64,000 nt of DNA from Halobacillus salinarum (GTDB taxonomy: Bacteria > Bacillota > Bacilli > Bacillales > Halobacillaceae), in contig NZ_CP095073.1 in assembly GCF_022919095.1 (NCBI RefSeq), positions 124,001 to 188,000 on the forward strand, read 5' to 3'. The notes beneath the pieces were generated by a model. It saw only the letters and a program-made list of their open reading frames with translations, searched no databases and was not told the DNA's origin. Positions 28,360 to 42,031 of this stretch are shown here, in pieces; the first letter of the stretch is position 1; the number at the start of each line of letters is the position of its first letter. Position numbers and translations under genes: made by a program.

Positions 28360-28400
28360 AAAAAAAAAAGACTGCTGCGTAAAAACATGCAGGAGTCTTT
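28360..28400 (-). terminator. Terminator of sigW-rsiW
   Basis: Minus strand: AAAGACTCCTGC, loop, GCAGCAGTCTTTTTTTTT. It separates rsiW from cdaA. Confidence 0.85.
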
Positions 28401-28401
28401 G

Positions 28402-29049
28402 TTAATTAGTCCCGAAAGAAAAGATATCTTTCACCGTATTTTTCGCGTTATACCAGATCCACTCAAAAACCTGGTTCACTTCATTTACTTCACCACTTAC
28501 GTAAGCCTGGTAATGTCCGCTGTCCTGATAAAATTCATCATGTTTATCTGTAAGAATATCTCCGTTGATAATGGTGATATCTCCATCAATTTTACCTTCA
28601 ATTTTTAAATCTCCATTTCGAACAACTAAATCCCCATCCACCGTAACTCCGTCAGGCACGATTACTGTATTATCCTGAATCACTAAATTCTTCTGCTTAG
28701 ATACCGTTACTTGCTGGTCCTGGTTCCACTCGGAAAAAATCCCTCCGAACATTAATATGAAAAAAACGGCAGCAGCAGTAATCAGTGGGTGCCTTTGAAG
28801 CCAGCGAGTATAGTTTTTTCGTTTTTTCTCTTTTGGAAGATTTGCCATTACATTAGCTGTGAAATTACTTGGAGCGGTAACCGGTCCGGCATTTTTCACT
28901 AATGTAATCGAACGTTTTAACTCATGAAAATGATTTTGGCAGGATGGGCAGGATTGTAAGTGGTCGCGCAGTCGTCTCTCTTCTTCTTTATTTAAGTCGC
29001 CATCCAGATATTTATGCATTAAGCCAACCGCTTCTTGGTTGCATTTCAT
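28402..29049 (-). CDS. rsiW: Anti-sigma-W factor RsiW
   Basis: 215 aa. The N-terminal zinc anti-sigma motif H-x3-C-x2-C is seen as HLQSCPSC near residues 30-37. A transmembrane helix (~84-105) is followed by an extracellular part with repeated VxxGDxxVxNGDxxI strands. It holds SigW inactive until regulated proteolysis by site-1 and site-2 proteases. Starts 15 bp after sigW. Confidence 0.92.
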   Translation of the reverse strand: MKCNQEAVGLMHKYLDGDLNKEEERRLRDHLQSCPSCQNHFHELKRSITLVKNAGPVTAPSNFTANVMANLPKEKKRKNYTRWLQRHPLITAAAVFFILMFGGIFSEWNQDQQVTVSKQKNLVIQDNTVIVPDGVTVDGDLVVRNGDLKIEGKIDGDITIINGDILTDKHDEFYQDSGHYQAYVSGEVNEVNQVFEWIWYNAKNTVKDIFSFGTN

Positions 29050-29064
29050 TCCCTCTCAACTCCT

Positions 29065-29628
29065 TTACACATGACGAAGCCTTTTGCGTAACGCTTCCCT
29101 GCCGCGATGAACTCTTGTCTTGACTGTACCTACGGGAATATCTAAAACTTCTGCGATTTCCTGCAGCGAAAGTTCATCGAGATACCTGAGTACAATTACA
29201 CTGCGGTATTTTGGTGGTAAGGCAAGGATCTCCCGGTGAATATAGGTTTGAAGCTCCAGGCTCTCTACCTCTTCTTCCGGTAACGCTTGATCAGCCGCAA
29301 GCTGGGAATACATATCAAGACCTTCCGTACCTTTCACTTCAGCGTCAAGATAGTAGTCCGGTTTTTTCTTTCGTATACGGTCGATCGTTAAATTCGTCGC
29401 TATACGATACAGCCAGGTCGAGAATTTACGTTTTTCATCAAACGTATGGATGTTGGTATATGCACGGATAAAGGCTTCTTGTGCAAGATCTTCTGCTTCA
29501 TAGGCGTTGCCAATCATACGAAAGCATATATGAAAAACTTTATTCTGGTAAAAAGACACAACATCTTCAAAGGATGATTGGTCGCCTTTTTTAACCTCTC
29601 TAATTTTCTGTTTGATCATGGATTCCAT
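29065..29628 (-). CDS. sigW: ECF RNA polymerase sigma factor SigW
   Basis: 187 aa. Sigma region 2 has FRMIGNAYEAEDLAQEAFIRAY; region 4 has LPPKYRSVIVLRYLDELSLQEIAEVL, both typical of ECF sigma factors, and the protein is close to the 187 aa of B. subtilis SigW. It directs genes for envelope stress and antimicrobial peptide resistance. Followed by rsiW and preceded by an autoregulatory-looking promoter. Confidence 0.95.
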   Translation of the reverse strand: MESMIKQKIREVKKGDQSSFEDVVSFYQNKVFHICFRMIGNAYEAEDLAQEAFIRAYTNIHTFDEKRKFSTWLYRIATNLTIDRIRKKKPDYYLDAEVKGTEGLDMYSQLAADQALPEEEVESLELQTYIHREILALPPKYRSVIVLRYLDELSLQEIAEVLDIPVGTVKTRVHRGREALRKRLRHV

Positions 29629-29666
29629 TTGCTTATACCTCCGCTATAGTTGCGGTCAATATCCTT

Positions 29667-29693
29667 TACGGATAGATGCACCCCAGGGTTTCA
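29667..29693 (-). promoter_or_regulatory. SigW-type autoregulatory promoter
   Basis: Minus strand: TGAAAC (29688-29693) and CGTA (29667-29670) with a 17-bp gap, matching the SigW consensus TGAAAC...CGTA, where 16 bp is more usual. It lies about 40 bp ahead of sigW. Confidence 0.7.
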
Positions 29694-29790
29694 AAAATAA
29701 TTATATTTTTTTAAAAAAATATGTTTATAGACAGTAATTTTAGGTTATAGGTTGCTAACTGGCAAATACTGCATGGGAGGACTCAGATGG

Positions 29791-29982
29791 ATGAAGAATA
29801 AACTCATGTTAAAGGAAATAGAGGCTTGTAGGTTAGAAATGCAGCGTCTAGCCAAGTTACACTCGTTAACTTCTAAAGAAGTTGTATATATGAGCGTAAG
29901 GCTTGATCACCTTTTAAATGAATATGAGGAGTTGAAACAAAGAGAACAGCAACCTGCCTTGAAAGAGGCAAGCTACTGTTAA
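29791..29982 (+). CDS. Spo0E-like aspartyl-phosphate phosphatase
   Basis: 63 aa from ATG 29791. A helical hairpin with the signature SVRLDHLLNEY (S-x2-LD-x-LL-x-x-Y), as in Spo0E, YnzD and YisI, which remove phosphate from Spo0A~P and so delay sporulation. GGGAGG lies ten bases upstream of the chosen ATG, though an earlier in-frame ATG exists. Encoded between and opposite to sigW and rocF. Confidence 0.85.
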   Translation: MKNKLMLKEIEACRLEMQRLAKLHSLTSKEVVYMSVRLDHLLNEYEELKQREQQPALKEASYC

Positions 29983-29989
29983 TTTCTTT

Positions 29990-30894
29990 TTATTTTAGTT
30001 TCTCGCCAAACAGAGATCCCATCAAGCCGACAGCTACGCTGGCGGTTTTATTTTTTTCATCTAGAATAGGATTGACTTCCACAAATTCAGCAGAGGTAAT
30101 CATTTCCGATTCGTATAGCATCTCCATCGCCAGGTGAGATTCTCTGTAACTTAATCCTCCCATTACAGGCGTCCCCACTCCCGGGGCTTCATTAGGATCT
30201 AAACCATCCAAGTCTAAGCTTAAGTGTACACCATCTGTCCGATCTTTCAAATACTCAATTGTTTCTTCCATTATCTTCGTCATGCCCATTCGGTCTACTT
30301 CATGCATCGTATATACTTTTATTCCTTTTTCCCGAATAAGTTCTCGTTCTCCTTCATCCAAAGACCGCGCCCCTATAATGACCACATTTTCCGGCTTGAT
30401 CTTTGGCTGATAGCCCAGCATGGAAGTAAGCTTTTCATGCCCAATCCCTAAGCTAACAGCAAGAGGCATTCCGTGAATGTTGCCAGACGGGGAACTATCA
30501 CCAGTGTTTAAATCACCATGGGCATCATACCAAATGACTCCCAGGTTTTGGTAGTGTTTTGCGATCCCAGCCAAAGTCCCCATAGCAATGCTGTGATCTC
30601 CACCGAGTACTAAAGGGAAATTGCCATTTTCAACCACTTTATCCACTTCTACAGCAAGGCGGTGACTTCCTTCTGCCACCTCATTTAAATTTCTTAAATT
30701 ATCCATTTTCTCTGAATCATTTCGCTCAGGTCGAGGAATATCTATATCCCCAAATCTTCTATATCGAAACGCAGTTGTTCTAACCGCTGAAGCATTCCTG
30801 CATAACGGATCGCACTTGGGCCCATGTCTACACCTCGACGCAGCTGCCCTAAATCCATAGGTACCCCGATCACAGAAAGTTTCTTATTCATCAT
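29990..30894 (-). CDS. rocF: Arginase RocF, interrupted by a frameshift
   Basis: Mn-dependent hydrolysis of arginine to ornithine and urea. From ATG 30894 (AGGAGG nine bases upstream) the frame reads [19 protein letters not shown] and on to IEDLG, then hits a stop. The correct continuation ([18 protein letters not shown]) lies one base out of frame. A missing C in the run 30748-30751 (GGGG on the coding strand, five needed) explains it. The rest has the Mn ligands [17 protein letters not shown] and [16 protein letters not shown]. Whole length would be ~301 aa, normal for RocF. Confidence 0.92.
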
Positions 30895-31067
30895 AATGAA
30901 ATTCCTCCTTTATAGATTGCCAATTATATTGTATCCGTTTTCATACAGGTGACTCAACTGGACAATCAGATGCATATATATACGATCTTTACCGCGTTCC
31001 GTCTGTAATAAGTGCATGAATACTCTTTGAACCGCCAAAAGCTGTGATAGAGTTCTCCTGGAACATA

Positions 31068-31101
31068 TAAAAAAGCTGATATCCTAAGGATATCAGCTTT
31101 C
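31068..31101 (-). terminator. Terminator of the rRNA-tRNA operon
   Basis: Minus strand: AAAGCTGATATCC, loop TTA, GGATATCAGCTTTTTTAT. A 13-bp perfect stem with T-run after the last tRNA. Confidence 0.9.
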
Positions 31102-31113
31102 AATAATTATGTA

Positions 31114-31189
31114 TGGTGGAGCCTAGCGGGATCGAACCGCTGACCTCCTGCGTGCAAAGCAGGCGCTCTCCCAGCTGAGCTAAGGCCCC
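31114..31189 (-). tRNA. tRNA-Ala (TGC)
   Basis: 76-nt cloverleaf, anticodon TGC, CCA encoded. Nearly identical to the tRNA-Ala in the 16S-23S spacer. Last tRNA in the cluster. Confidence 0.95.
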
Positions 31190-31190
31190 T

Positions 31191-31265
31191 TGGAGCGGGA
31201 GACGGGATTCGAACCCGCGACCCCCACCTTGGCAAGGTGATGTTCTACCACTGAACTACTCCCGC
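31191..31265 (-). tRNA. tRNA-Gly (GCC)
   Basis: 75-nt cloverleaf, anticodon GCC in CACCTTGCCAAGGTG, CCA encoded. Confidence 0.95.
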
Positions 31266-31322
31266 AACAAACTCATATAAAAATACGGATCTTGCATCTG
31301 CAACATCCGCATGAAATGGAAA

Positions 31323-31395
31323 TGAGCCATGGAGGATTCGAACCTCCGACCCTCTGATTAAAAGTCAGATGCTCTACCAACTGAGCTAATGGCTC
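31323..31395 (-). tRNA. tRNA-Lys (TTT)
   Basis: 73 nt, anticodon TTT. The terminal CCA is not encoded, so it must be added after transcription. Confidence 0.94.
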
Positions 31396-31529
31396 GTAAT
31401 AGAAATTACGTACCCATCGATCAGTCAGAATAAACACAAATCTTTGTGCTGCAAGCCGTCAATTTTTCAAAAGCTTACGTACACACGAAATTCAATCATC
31501 TTGAACTATTTGTTAACTAACTGAAAAAA

Positions 31530-31604
31530 TGGCTGGGCCAGCTGGATTCGAACCAGCGCATGACGGTACCAAAAACCGTTGCCTTACCGCTTGGCTATGG
31601 CCCA
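31530..31604 (-). tRNA. tRNA-Gln (TTG)
   Basis: 75 nt, anticodon TTG, CCA encoded. Confidence 0.94.
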
Positions 31605-31691
31605 ACATTTGTAAGTATAGTATGACCTATAAAACGGATCTTATACTGATTTTTCTAATCTTGGGTAATTTTATTTAATTAAGTATAAAAA

Positions 31692-31777
31692 TGGTGGAGG
31701 GAGTAGGACTCGAACCTACGAACCCGATGGGAGCGGATTTACAGTCCGCCGCGTTTGGCCAACTTCGCTATCCCTCC
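31692..31777 (-). tRNA. tRNA-Tyr (GTA)
   Basis: 86 nt with the long variable arm of a class II tRNA, anticodon GTA, CCA encoded. Confidence 0.95.
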
Positions 31778-31785
31778 ATATTGAA

Positions 31786-31861
31786 TGGTGCCGGCCAGAG
31801 GACTTGAACCCCCAACCTACTGATTACAAATCAGTTGCTCTGCCAGTTGAGCTAGGCCGGC
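31786..31861 (-). tRNA. tRNA-Thr (TGT)
   Basis: 76 nt, anticodon TGT, CCA encoded. One of two Thr tRNAs here. Confidence 0.95.
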
Positions 31862-31879
31862 TTGATATTAAAACAGAAA

Positions 31880-31955
31880 TGGTGGAGGATGCAGGGCTCG
31901 AACCTGCGACCCCTTGCTTGTAAGGCAAGTGCTCTCCCAGCTGAGCTAATCCTCC
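31880..31955 (-). tRNA. tRNA-Val (TAC)
   Basis: 76 nt, anticodon TAC, CCA encoded. Confidence 0.95.
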
Positions 31956-31988
31956 GGATTGTGATGCTGCTGGATAACTATAAGAAAA

Positions 31989-32063
31989 TGGTGACCCGTA
32001 CGGGATTCGAACCCGTGTTACCGCCGTGAAAGGGCGGTGTCTTAACCACTTGACCAACGGGCC
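31989..32063 (-). tRNA. tRNA-Glu (TTC)
   Basis: 75 nt, anticodon TTC, CCA encoded. Confidence 0.95.
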
Positions 32064-32083
32064 AGTTAATCATGACTACTGAG

Positions 32084-32155
<72 letters not shown>

Positions 32156-32161
32156 AAGTGG

Positions 32162-32236
32162 TGGCTCCACCGGTAGGATTCGAACCTACGACCGATCGGT
32201 TAACAGCCGATTGCTCTACCACTGAGCTACGGTGGA
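32162..32236 (-). tRNA. tRNA-Asn (GTT)
   Basis: 75 nt, anticodon GTT, CCA encoded. First tRNA after 5S rRNA. Confidence 0.95.
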
Positions 32237-32271
32237 ATAAGAATTAGTTTTGAAATAAATCCAATAGATGA

Positions 32272-32388
32272 CGTGGCAGCGTCCTACTCTCACGGGGATC
32301 GACCCGACTACCATCGGCGCTGAAGAGCTTAACTGCTGTGTTCGGCATGGGAACAGGTGTGACCTCTTCGCCGTTACTACCACATCAT
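32272..32388 (-). rRNA. rrf: 5S ribosomal RNA
   Basis: About 117 nt. It includes the conserved GAAGAGGTCACACCTGTTCC and CCGAACACAGCAGTTAAGC segments and ends in GTAGGACGCTGCC. Ends are approximate. It follows 23S by about 190 bases. Confidence 0.95.
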
Positions 32389-32579
32389 TTGGATTGTTGA
32401 GGTGAACCCTCAAAACTGGATAAGTACACATTCAAACGAACGTCATGGTTGTATGTCTAGCTGCAGCTCCTAGATCCTCGTGATCGAAGCGATCTCTCAT
32501 CCAGGCTGAAAAACCCCAGCCTTCCTGCGAGCTTGCTTAGCCAATCGGATCTGAACAGTCGCTTCCGCTTTTCAATTTA

Positions 32580-35497
<2,918 letters not shown>

Positions 35498-35769
35498 TCT
35501 GTGAAAAGACGTTTGTTTCTTTCGATGTTCGTTGAATGTCTTGTCATCAATCAAGTCTAGTTTCGACTCCCAGATTCTCTCGATCCTAAGCCATCTCCCT
35601 TCAAGACTGAAAAACCACAGTCTTTACGTGAGCTTACTTGGCTCGGTGAATCTAACCGGTCGTCTACACTTTCTTAATCACTTATCCAGTTTTCAAGGTT
35701 CACACTCTTATTTAGAGTTGATTTTAAAACACAACAGTATACTTGTGTTTTAATTTAAAGCGATTTAAT

Positions 35770-35845
35770 TGGTGGAGCCTAGCGGGATCGAACCGCTGAC
35801 CTCCTGCGTGCAAAGCAGGCGCTCTCCCAGCTGAGCTAAGGCCCC
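35770..35845 (-). tRNA. tRNA-Ala (TGC), 16S-23S spacer
   Basis: 76 nt, anticodon TGC, CCA encoded. Spacer tRNA next to 23S. Confidence 0.96.
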
Positions 35846-35853
35846 AGTAAGAA

Positions 35854-35930
<77 letters not shown>

Positions 35931-36132
35931 ATTCTATTACTAGGAAGTTAATTATATTTTCATAGTTTTGATCTTTCAAAACTGAACAACCAACCGAGTA
36001 CGCCTCCTTACGATCCAGCTTCAGCTCCCAGACCCTGACGCCCGAAGCGATCCTACTCCGAGGCTGTAAAGCCTCTTCGGTATGCTCGCTTCGTTCATCG
36101 GGTCTGAACGGTCGCTTCCGCCTTTCGTGTAT

Positions 36133-37705
<1,573 letters not shown>

Positions 37706-37895
37706 ATTGAAAAGCTGTGCGCTTTTGACAGCGCTTGCCTTCAACACCGTTGAAGGTCCTAAAGCTCGTGTGCACATCGTGTGTGCTTTGTTTGAATTCC
37801 TTCTATATAATAGAAAGAATGAATTGACGTACTGGTTGGTTCGTTCAGTTTTCAAAGATCAAAGATGATTCAATGTCGTTTTGGCGACAAGAATT

Positions 37896-37924
37896 AATAT
37901 ATCATGGATGCGATATTTCGTCAA
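37896..37924 (-). promoter_or_regulatory. rrn promoter P2
   Basis: Minus strand: TTGACG (37919-37924), 17 bp, TATATT (37896-37901), about 190 bp ahead of 16S. Confidence 0.75.
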
Positions 37925-37993
37925 CACTTTTTTGTGAGATTATTAATTTCTGTCTGCCGCTTCTCTATAAAGCATTTCCCGACAACGATTAAT

Positions 37994-38023
37994 AATATAG
38001 CATAGATTAAAAACAGATTGCAA
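37994..38023 (-). promoter_or_regulatory. rrn promoter P1
   Basis: Minus strand: TTGCAA (38018-38023), 18 bp, TATATT (37994-37999). Tandem promoters about 100 bp apart are usual for Bacillus rRNA operons. The rest of 37706-38170 has no gene. Confidence 0.55.
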
Positions 38024-38171
38024 TGATTTTTTAGGAACTTTTTTCTTTTTTTCTAAACCCGGTTTGTTTAAGATGGTCCCTCAATAACTATGAATGAAAA
38101 AGATAATAGTCAGGAGCTGGCTGTGAGCGACTCCCTCCAAAATTAGATAGACGGTCAATAAAACTGTGCAT

Positions 38172-38213
38172 AAAAAAACGTGTACAGAAATTCAACAGAT
38201 TTCTCTACACGTT
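38172..38213 (-). terminator. Terminator after the 73-aa gene
   Basis: Minus strand: AACGTGTAGAGAAAT, short loop, ATTTCTGTACACGTTTTTTT. One mismatch in a long stem. Confidence 0.85.
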
Positions 38214-38275
38214 GGAGACCAGCTTCTTGATATCATTCCTGTAGTCATTCCGCTTATTAATAGATAAGTCCCTTA

Positions 38276-38497
38276 CTAATTATGTTTTTTCTTCCTCGGC
38301 ATATACTGAAGACAATCTTCTCTAGTGGCGAATCTTCTGAAAATCTGAAAGAGCACTTCGTATCTTTCTTCCATAGCGCATTTAATGTTCGTATCTATTC
38401 TTTTATCGCCTAAATCAAAGGTGATTTCTTCCATCTCTCTTTTCAGTAAATATTCGATTTCTCTTCTTTCCTGCTCATTTACCATTAATCCATACAT
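38276..38497 (-). CDS. Conserved hypothetical 73-aa protein
   Basis: 73 aa, soluble, highly charged and helical (ERREIEYLLKREMEEITFDL), ending in a basic tail PRKKKHN. No known motif. AGGAGGG lies eight bases before ATG 38497; a second ATG four codons later is possible. It sits between rrn and pdaB with its own terminator. Probably real by its ribosome-binding site and composition; function unknown. Confidence 0.7.
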   Translation of the reverse strand: MYGLMVNEQERREIEYLLKREMEEITFDLGDKRIDTNIKCAMEERYEVLFQIFRRFATREDCLQYMPRKKKHN

Positions 38498-38612
38498 ACG
38501 ATAGACCCTCCTAGAAAAAACAACTCATTATATTTTTACCCGTTTTTGCATTTTTATAGCATAGGTTGTCCTTTTTCTCATATGTATTAAACATAATGGA
38601 GGAAGGAGATGC

Positions 38613-39377
38613 ATGAGAGTGACATTTTATTCCTGGAAAGCGGATAAAATAAAGCGGTATGGACTTGTAGTGATATTAGCATTATTTTGTGCCCTCTTAT
38701 TATGGATCGGCCAATGGAGCCAGCTGCCCGTGTTTTCAAATAAAGGGGAACCACGAGCGCTCAGCCAAGGAAGCGCAGAAACTCCTTATGTGGCATTAAC
38801 TTTTAACATCAGCTGGGGAAGCGAGAAAGTTCATGAAATCTTAAAAAAACTGGACGCTTATAATGCGCATGCTACGTTTTTTGTAAGCGGAGAATGGGCA
38901 GAAAGACATCCAGATATTCTTGAAGATATTCATAAAGGCAAGCATGAAATTGGAATGATGGGATACAAATATGAAAGCTACTTAGAGCAGGAACCCGCTG
39001 AAGTTGACACTGATTTGAGAGAGGCAAAGGCTGTTTTTGAAAAATTAGGATATAAAGACTTGAAATGGATTCGTCCCCCTCACGGCCATTTTGATAAAGC
39101 AGTTCTCAAACAAATCGATAAAAAAGGGCTGCAAACCGTACAATGGAGTATTAATCCACATGATTGGGAGAACCCCGGCACAAATAAAATCATCGATCAG
39201 ATCATGGAGGAAGGGTCCAAGGGAGATATTATCCTTCTTCATGCATCGGATTCCGTAAAACAAACATCGAAAGCACTGGATGTCATTATTCCCGGGTTAA
39301 AACAGAAAGGATTAGAATTCGTAAGTATTACTGAACTTGTAAACGGTGGAAAAAGTAAAACGACTCAAGTTCAATAA
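38613..39377 (+). CDS. pdaB: Polysaccharide deacetylase-like sporulation protein PdaB
   Basis: 254 aa, the same length as B. subtilis PdaB, needed to keep spores intact late in sporulation. An N-terminal transmembrane helix (~12-32) precedes a NodB-like domain. Motif 1 reads VALTFNISWG, with Asn where the catalytic Asp of true deacetylases would be. The motif 2 His pair is also not seen, so hydrolase activity is doubtful. RPPHGHF and LLHASDSVKQTSKAL are family-typical. GGAGGAAGGAG precedes the ATG. Confidence 0.9.
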   Translation: MRVTFYSWKADKIKRYGLVVILALFCALLLWIGQWSQLPVFSNKGEPRALSQGSAETPYVALTFNISWGSEKVHEILKKLDAYNAHATFFVSGEWAERHPDILEDIHKGKHEIGMMGYKYESYLEQEPAEVDTDLREAKAVFEKLGYKDLKWIRPPHGHFDKAVLKQIDKKGLQTVQWSINPHDWENPGTNKIIDQIMEEGSKGDIILLHASDSVKQTSKALDVIIPGLKQKGLEFVSITELVNGGKSKTTQVQ

Positions 39378-39418
39378 TTTTTGTTAGGATCGGTCATTTT
39401 GAACTTAACTATTCACAT

Positions 39419-39457
39419 CAAAAAAGCCTCATTTTCACGATGTTGAGGCTTTTTTTG
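39419..39457. terminator. Bidirectional terminator between pdaB and kbaA
   Basis: AAAAAGCCTCA and TGTTGAGGCTTTTTTT pair around a short loop, with T-runs on both strands. The kbaA stop codon lies within it. Confidence 0.8.
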
Positions 39458-40052
39458 CTGAAGAATTACGATTTCCCGTTAACCTATGAAGCAAGAGTAA
39501 TTGGTAAATGTTGCAGGCAACTAATGGAATGATCATTAAGGTGACATAATCAAACCCCTGGGTTCTTAATGCAGGGACCCACTCAATTGTTGTCACTACT
39601 ACCATAAAAAAAAGTGCAGGAATAAACGCCTTGCGGTTCGTTTCCTTAGCTTTTTGAGCGGCGGTCAATAAAGCAATGACGAATAGTACAAGAGCGGTGA
39701 AAAAATATCCCCAGAACGATTCCCCATCCGCCGACTGATAACGAAAGTAGACGAGATCAAACAAAGCAAAACCAATCAACCCTACTTGAATCGGCATCCA
39801 TAATGATCTGAAAAAACCGAGGCCGAATTGATGAATCGTTAGATAGGCAAAAAAACCCATTTGGCTGATGACACTAAATATAAAACCGAGACCTGCAAAA
39901 AATAACAAGACACCAAGAAATTCTAAACCCTGAAAAGGATGAAATACTCTTGCATAAGCATCTTGTTTTATAAAAAAGCTTGATATTAGCGTTAATACTC
40001 CGCCTAAAAGCAGCGTTGTTAAAAACATGCGCACCCACTTGCGACTATTCAC
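39435..40052 (-). CDS. kbaA: KinB-signalling pathway activator KbaA
   Basis: 205 aa (B. subtilis KbaA ~198) with about six transmembrane helices. It is needed for KinB-dependent entry into sporulation. Identification rests on size, topology and the conserved gerD-kbaA-pdaB order more than on motifs. GTG at 40052 is chosen because AGGGGG lies eight bases upstream and MNSRKWVRMF starts the first helix; the longer frame would overlap the gerD leader. Confidence 0.82.
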   Translation of the reverse strand: MNSRKWVRMFLTTLLLGGVLTLISSFFIKQDAYARVFHPFQGLEFLGVLLFFAGLGFIFSVISQMGFFAYLTIHQFGLGFFRSLWMPIQVGLIGFALFDLVYFRYQSADGESFWGYFFTALVLFVIALLTAAQKAKETNRKAFIPALFFMVVVTTIEWVPALRTQGFDYVTLMIIPLVACNIYQLLLLHRLTGNRNSSAKKASTS

Positions 40053-40193
40053 GACTTTTTCCCCCTGTTGCGTTAAAAAATGTATCCTTCGTATTTTATC
40101 ATGAAGCGCTTTAATTTTCCTCATGACCGCATAATTTTTTACGTAATGACGAATAGTAAGCCTAGGAGAACTAAAGAAAGGGGACAATCTCCA

Positions 40194-40844
40194 ATGTCCA
40201 GATTATACATGTTATGTCCAGTCCTTCTTCTTGTTTTCCTGGCAGCTTGTAGTGGCAGCTCAGGAGCAAGCCAGCAGGCGGATTATGATACAACCAAAAA
40301 AATGATTGTAGATATTCTGAAAACGGATGACGGAAAGAAAGCCATGACGGAAGTACTTGCCGATAAAAAAATGCAGGAAGCCATGGCTTTGGATTCGGAA
40401 GCCGTTTCACAGGCTATCAACAAAACCTTAATATCTGAAGAGGGAAAAGAATTTTGGAGCAAGCTTTTTTCTGATCCGACGTTTGTTCAGGGCTTCAGTA
40501 AAGTGATTGAAAAAGAACAAAAGGATTTAATGAAAGGGCTTATGAAAGATCCCGAATATCAAAAATCCCTAATTGAGTTATATAAAAATCCAGAAATGAT
40601 GAACGAAATGGTAACTGTTATGCAGGGACAGAAATTTCGTTCTCATCTTCAATCCACTATTGAAGAAACGATAAACAGCCCGGTCTTCCAAGCGAAGATG
40701 AGTGAATCTCTCCTTAAAGCAGCCGAAAAAATACAGTCTAAGCAAGGTCAAGGTTCGTCCGGAGGACAACAAGGACAAGGCGGACAGCAAGGTGGAGGTC
40801 AGTCGGGCGGACAAGGTGAGGAATCTTCCACTTCTGCCTCTTAA
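40194..40844 (+). CDS. gerD: Spore germination lipoprotein GerD
   Basis: 216 aa. A signal peptide ends in the lipobox LAAC (LVFLAACSGS). The body is helical with DYDTTKKMIVDILKTDDGKKA and repeated DP(T/E)-type segments, followed by a Gly/Gln-rich tail (GQQGQGGQQGGGQSGG). GerD clusters germinant receptors in the spore inner membrane. AAAGGGG precedes ATG 40194. Position between salA and kbaA matches B. subtilis. Confidence 0.9.
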   Translation: MSRLYMLCPVLLLVFLAACSGSSGASQQADYDTTKKMIVDILKTDDGKKAMTEVLADKKMQEAMALDSEAVSQAINKTLISEEGKEFWSKLFSDPTFVQGFSKVIEKEQKDLMKGLMKDPEYQKSLIELYKNPEMMNEMVTVMQGQKFRSHLQSTIEETINSPVFQAKMSESLLKAAEKIQSKQGQGSSGGQQGQGGQQGGGQSGGQGEESSTSAS

Positions 40845-40883
40845 AAAAACACGCTTCCCCTATCCTGGGAAAGCGTGTTTTTA
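40844..40883. terminator. Bidirectional terminator between gerD and salA
   Basis: AAAACACGCTTCCC and GGGAAAGCGTGTTTTT pair, with an A-run before and a T-run after, serving both convergent genes. Confidence 0.85.
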
Positions 40884-40885
40884 TC

Positions 40886-41938
40886 TTAATATTTATCAAT
40901 AACTTTAGCTGCCATATTGCGATATGCCACACCTATTGGATGGTCCTCCTGGTAAACAGACGGAGCGAATACGTCTTCATCCTCATAGGGCTGCTCAAGC
41001 GGGATGTGCCCAAGAATATCGGTTTTTAGCTCTTCGGCTAGCTTTGTACCGCCGCCTCGGCCGAATACATATTCCCTGTTTCCGGTTTCTTTACTTTCGA
41101 AATACGCCATGTTCTCAACGATCCCAAGGATCTCATGCTCGGTCTTAATCGCCATCTGACCTGCTCTTGCCGCAACAAAAGCTGCCGTAGGGTGAGGAGT
41201 TGTCACGATAATTTCTTTGGAAGCTGGAAGCATAGAGTGAACATCAAGAGCAACATCTCCAGTTCCTGGAGGCAAGTCCAGCAGAAGATAATCAAGCTCG
41301 CCCCATTCTACTTCTTTAAAGAAGCTTGTCAACATTTTGCCAAGCATAGGCCCCCGCCATATAATAGGTGAGTTATCCTCTACAAAGAAGCCCATGGAAA
41401 TGAGTTTAACACCAAAGCGTTCCACAGGGATAATTTTCTCCCCTCTTACAACTGGGCGTTCTTCCACTCCCATCATATCAGGTACACTAAATCCGTAAAT
41501 GTCCGCATCAATAATGCCAACTTTTTTGCCTAATCGTGTAAGCGCAACGGCTAAGTTGACGGTGACCGTTGATTTTCCTACTCCGCCTTTACCGCTGGCA
41601 ACCGTAATGAATTTCGTTCCTGTGCTTCCTTCAAGAAGCGAATCCTGCTGCTCCTGTTCAGCAGCGGGTTGATATTTATTAATAACGTCTTCCGGCAATT
41701 GATCAAATCGCAGCCCAACTGTAGCCGCCCCAGCTTCTTTTATAGCATTGACTATCGTCTGCTGAAGCTCCATCTGCTCAGCTGTATTAGTTTTTGCAAT
41801 GAGAACTTTTACACTTACGTGATTTTTCTCTTCCTTGATTTTTATTTCCTCAACCCCACCGGTCTCTTCTAACGTTTTATGTAAAAACGGATCCTCGATG
41901 GAATGAAGAATATTAAGCACTTCTTCTTGTGTTAGCAC
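40886..41938 (-). CDS. salA: Mrp/NBP35-type P-loop ATPase SalA
   Basis: 350 aa. An N-terminal MIP18/DUF59-like domain (~1-90) precedes the deviant Walker A GKGGVGKST. DIYGFSVPDM and LLLDLPPGTGD follow as in Mrp proteins. The C-x-x-C that binds an Fe-S cluster in ApbC is absent, as in B. subtilis SalA, which represses scoC and so raises protease expression. Located between cwlD and gerD as in B. subtilis. Confidence 0.9.
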   Translation of the reverse strand: MLTQEEVLNILHSIEDPFLHKTLEETGGVEEIKIKEEKNHVSVKVLIAKTNTAEQMELQQTIVNAIKEAGAATVGLRFDQLPEDVINKYQPAAEQEQQDSLLEGSTGTKFITVASGKGGVGKSTVTVNLAVALTRLGKKVGIIDADIYGFSVPDMMGVEERPVVRGEKIIPVERFGVKLISMGFFVEDNSPIIWRGPMLGKMLTSFFKEVEWGELDYLLLDLPPGTGDVALDVHSMLPASKEIIVTTPHPTAAFVAARAGQMAIKTEHEILGIVENMAYFESKETGNREYVFGRGGGTKLAEELKTDILGHIPLEQPYEDEDVFAPSVYQEDHPIGVAYRNMAAKVIDKY

Positions 41939-42031
41939 TACGTTTCACCATCCTTAGAAATGTTTCACCATTGCCAGTATAACATACATGAAACGCTTTC
42001 TAAGAGATCTGCTTAGAGAGAAAAAATTTGA

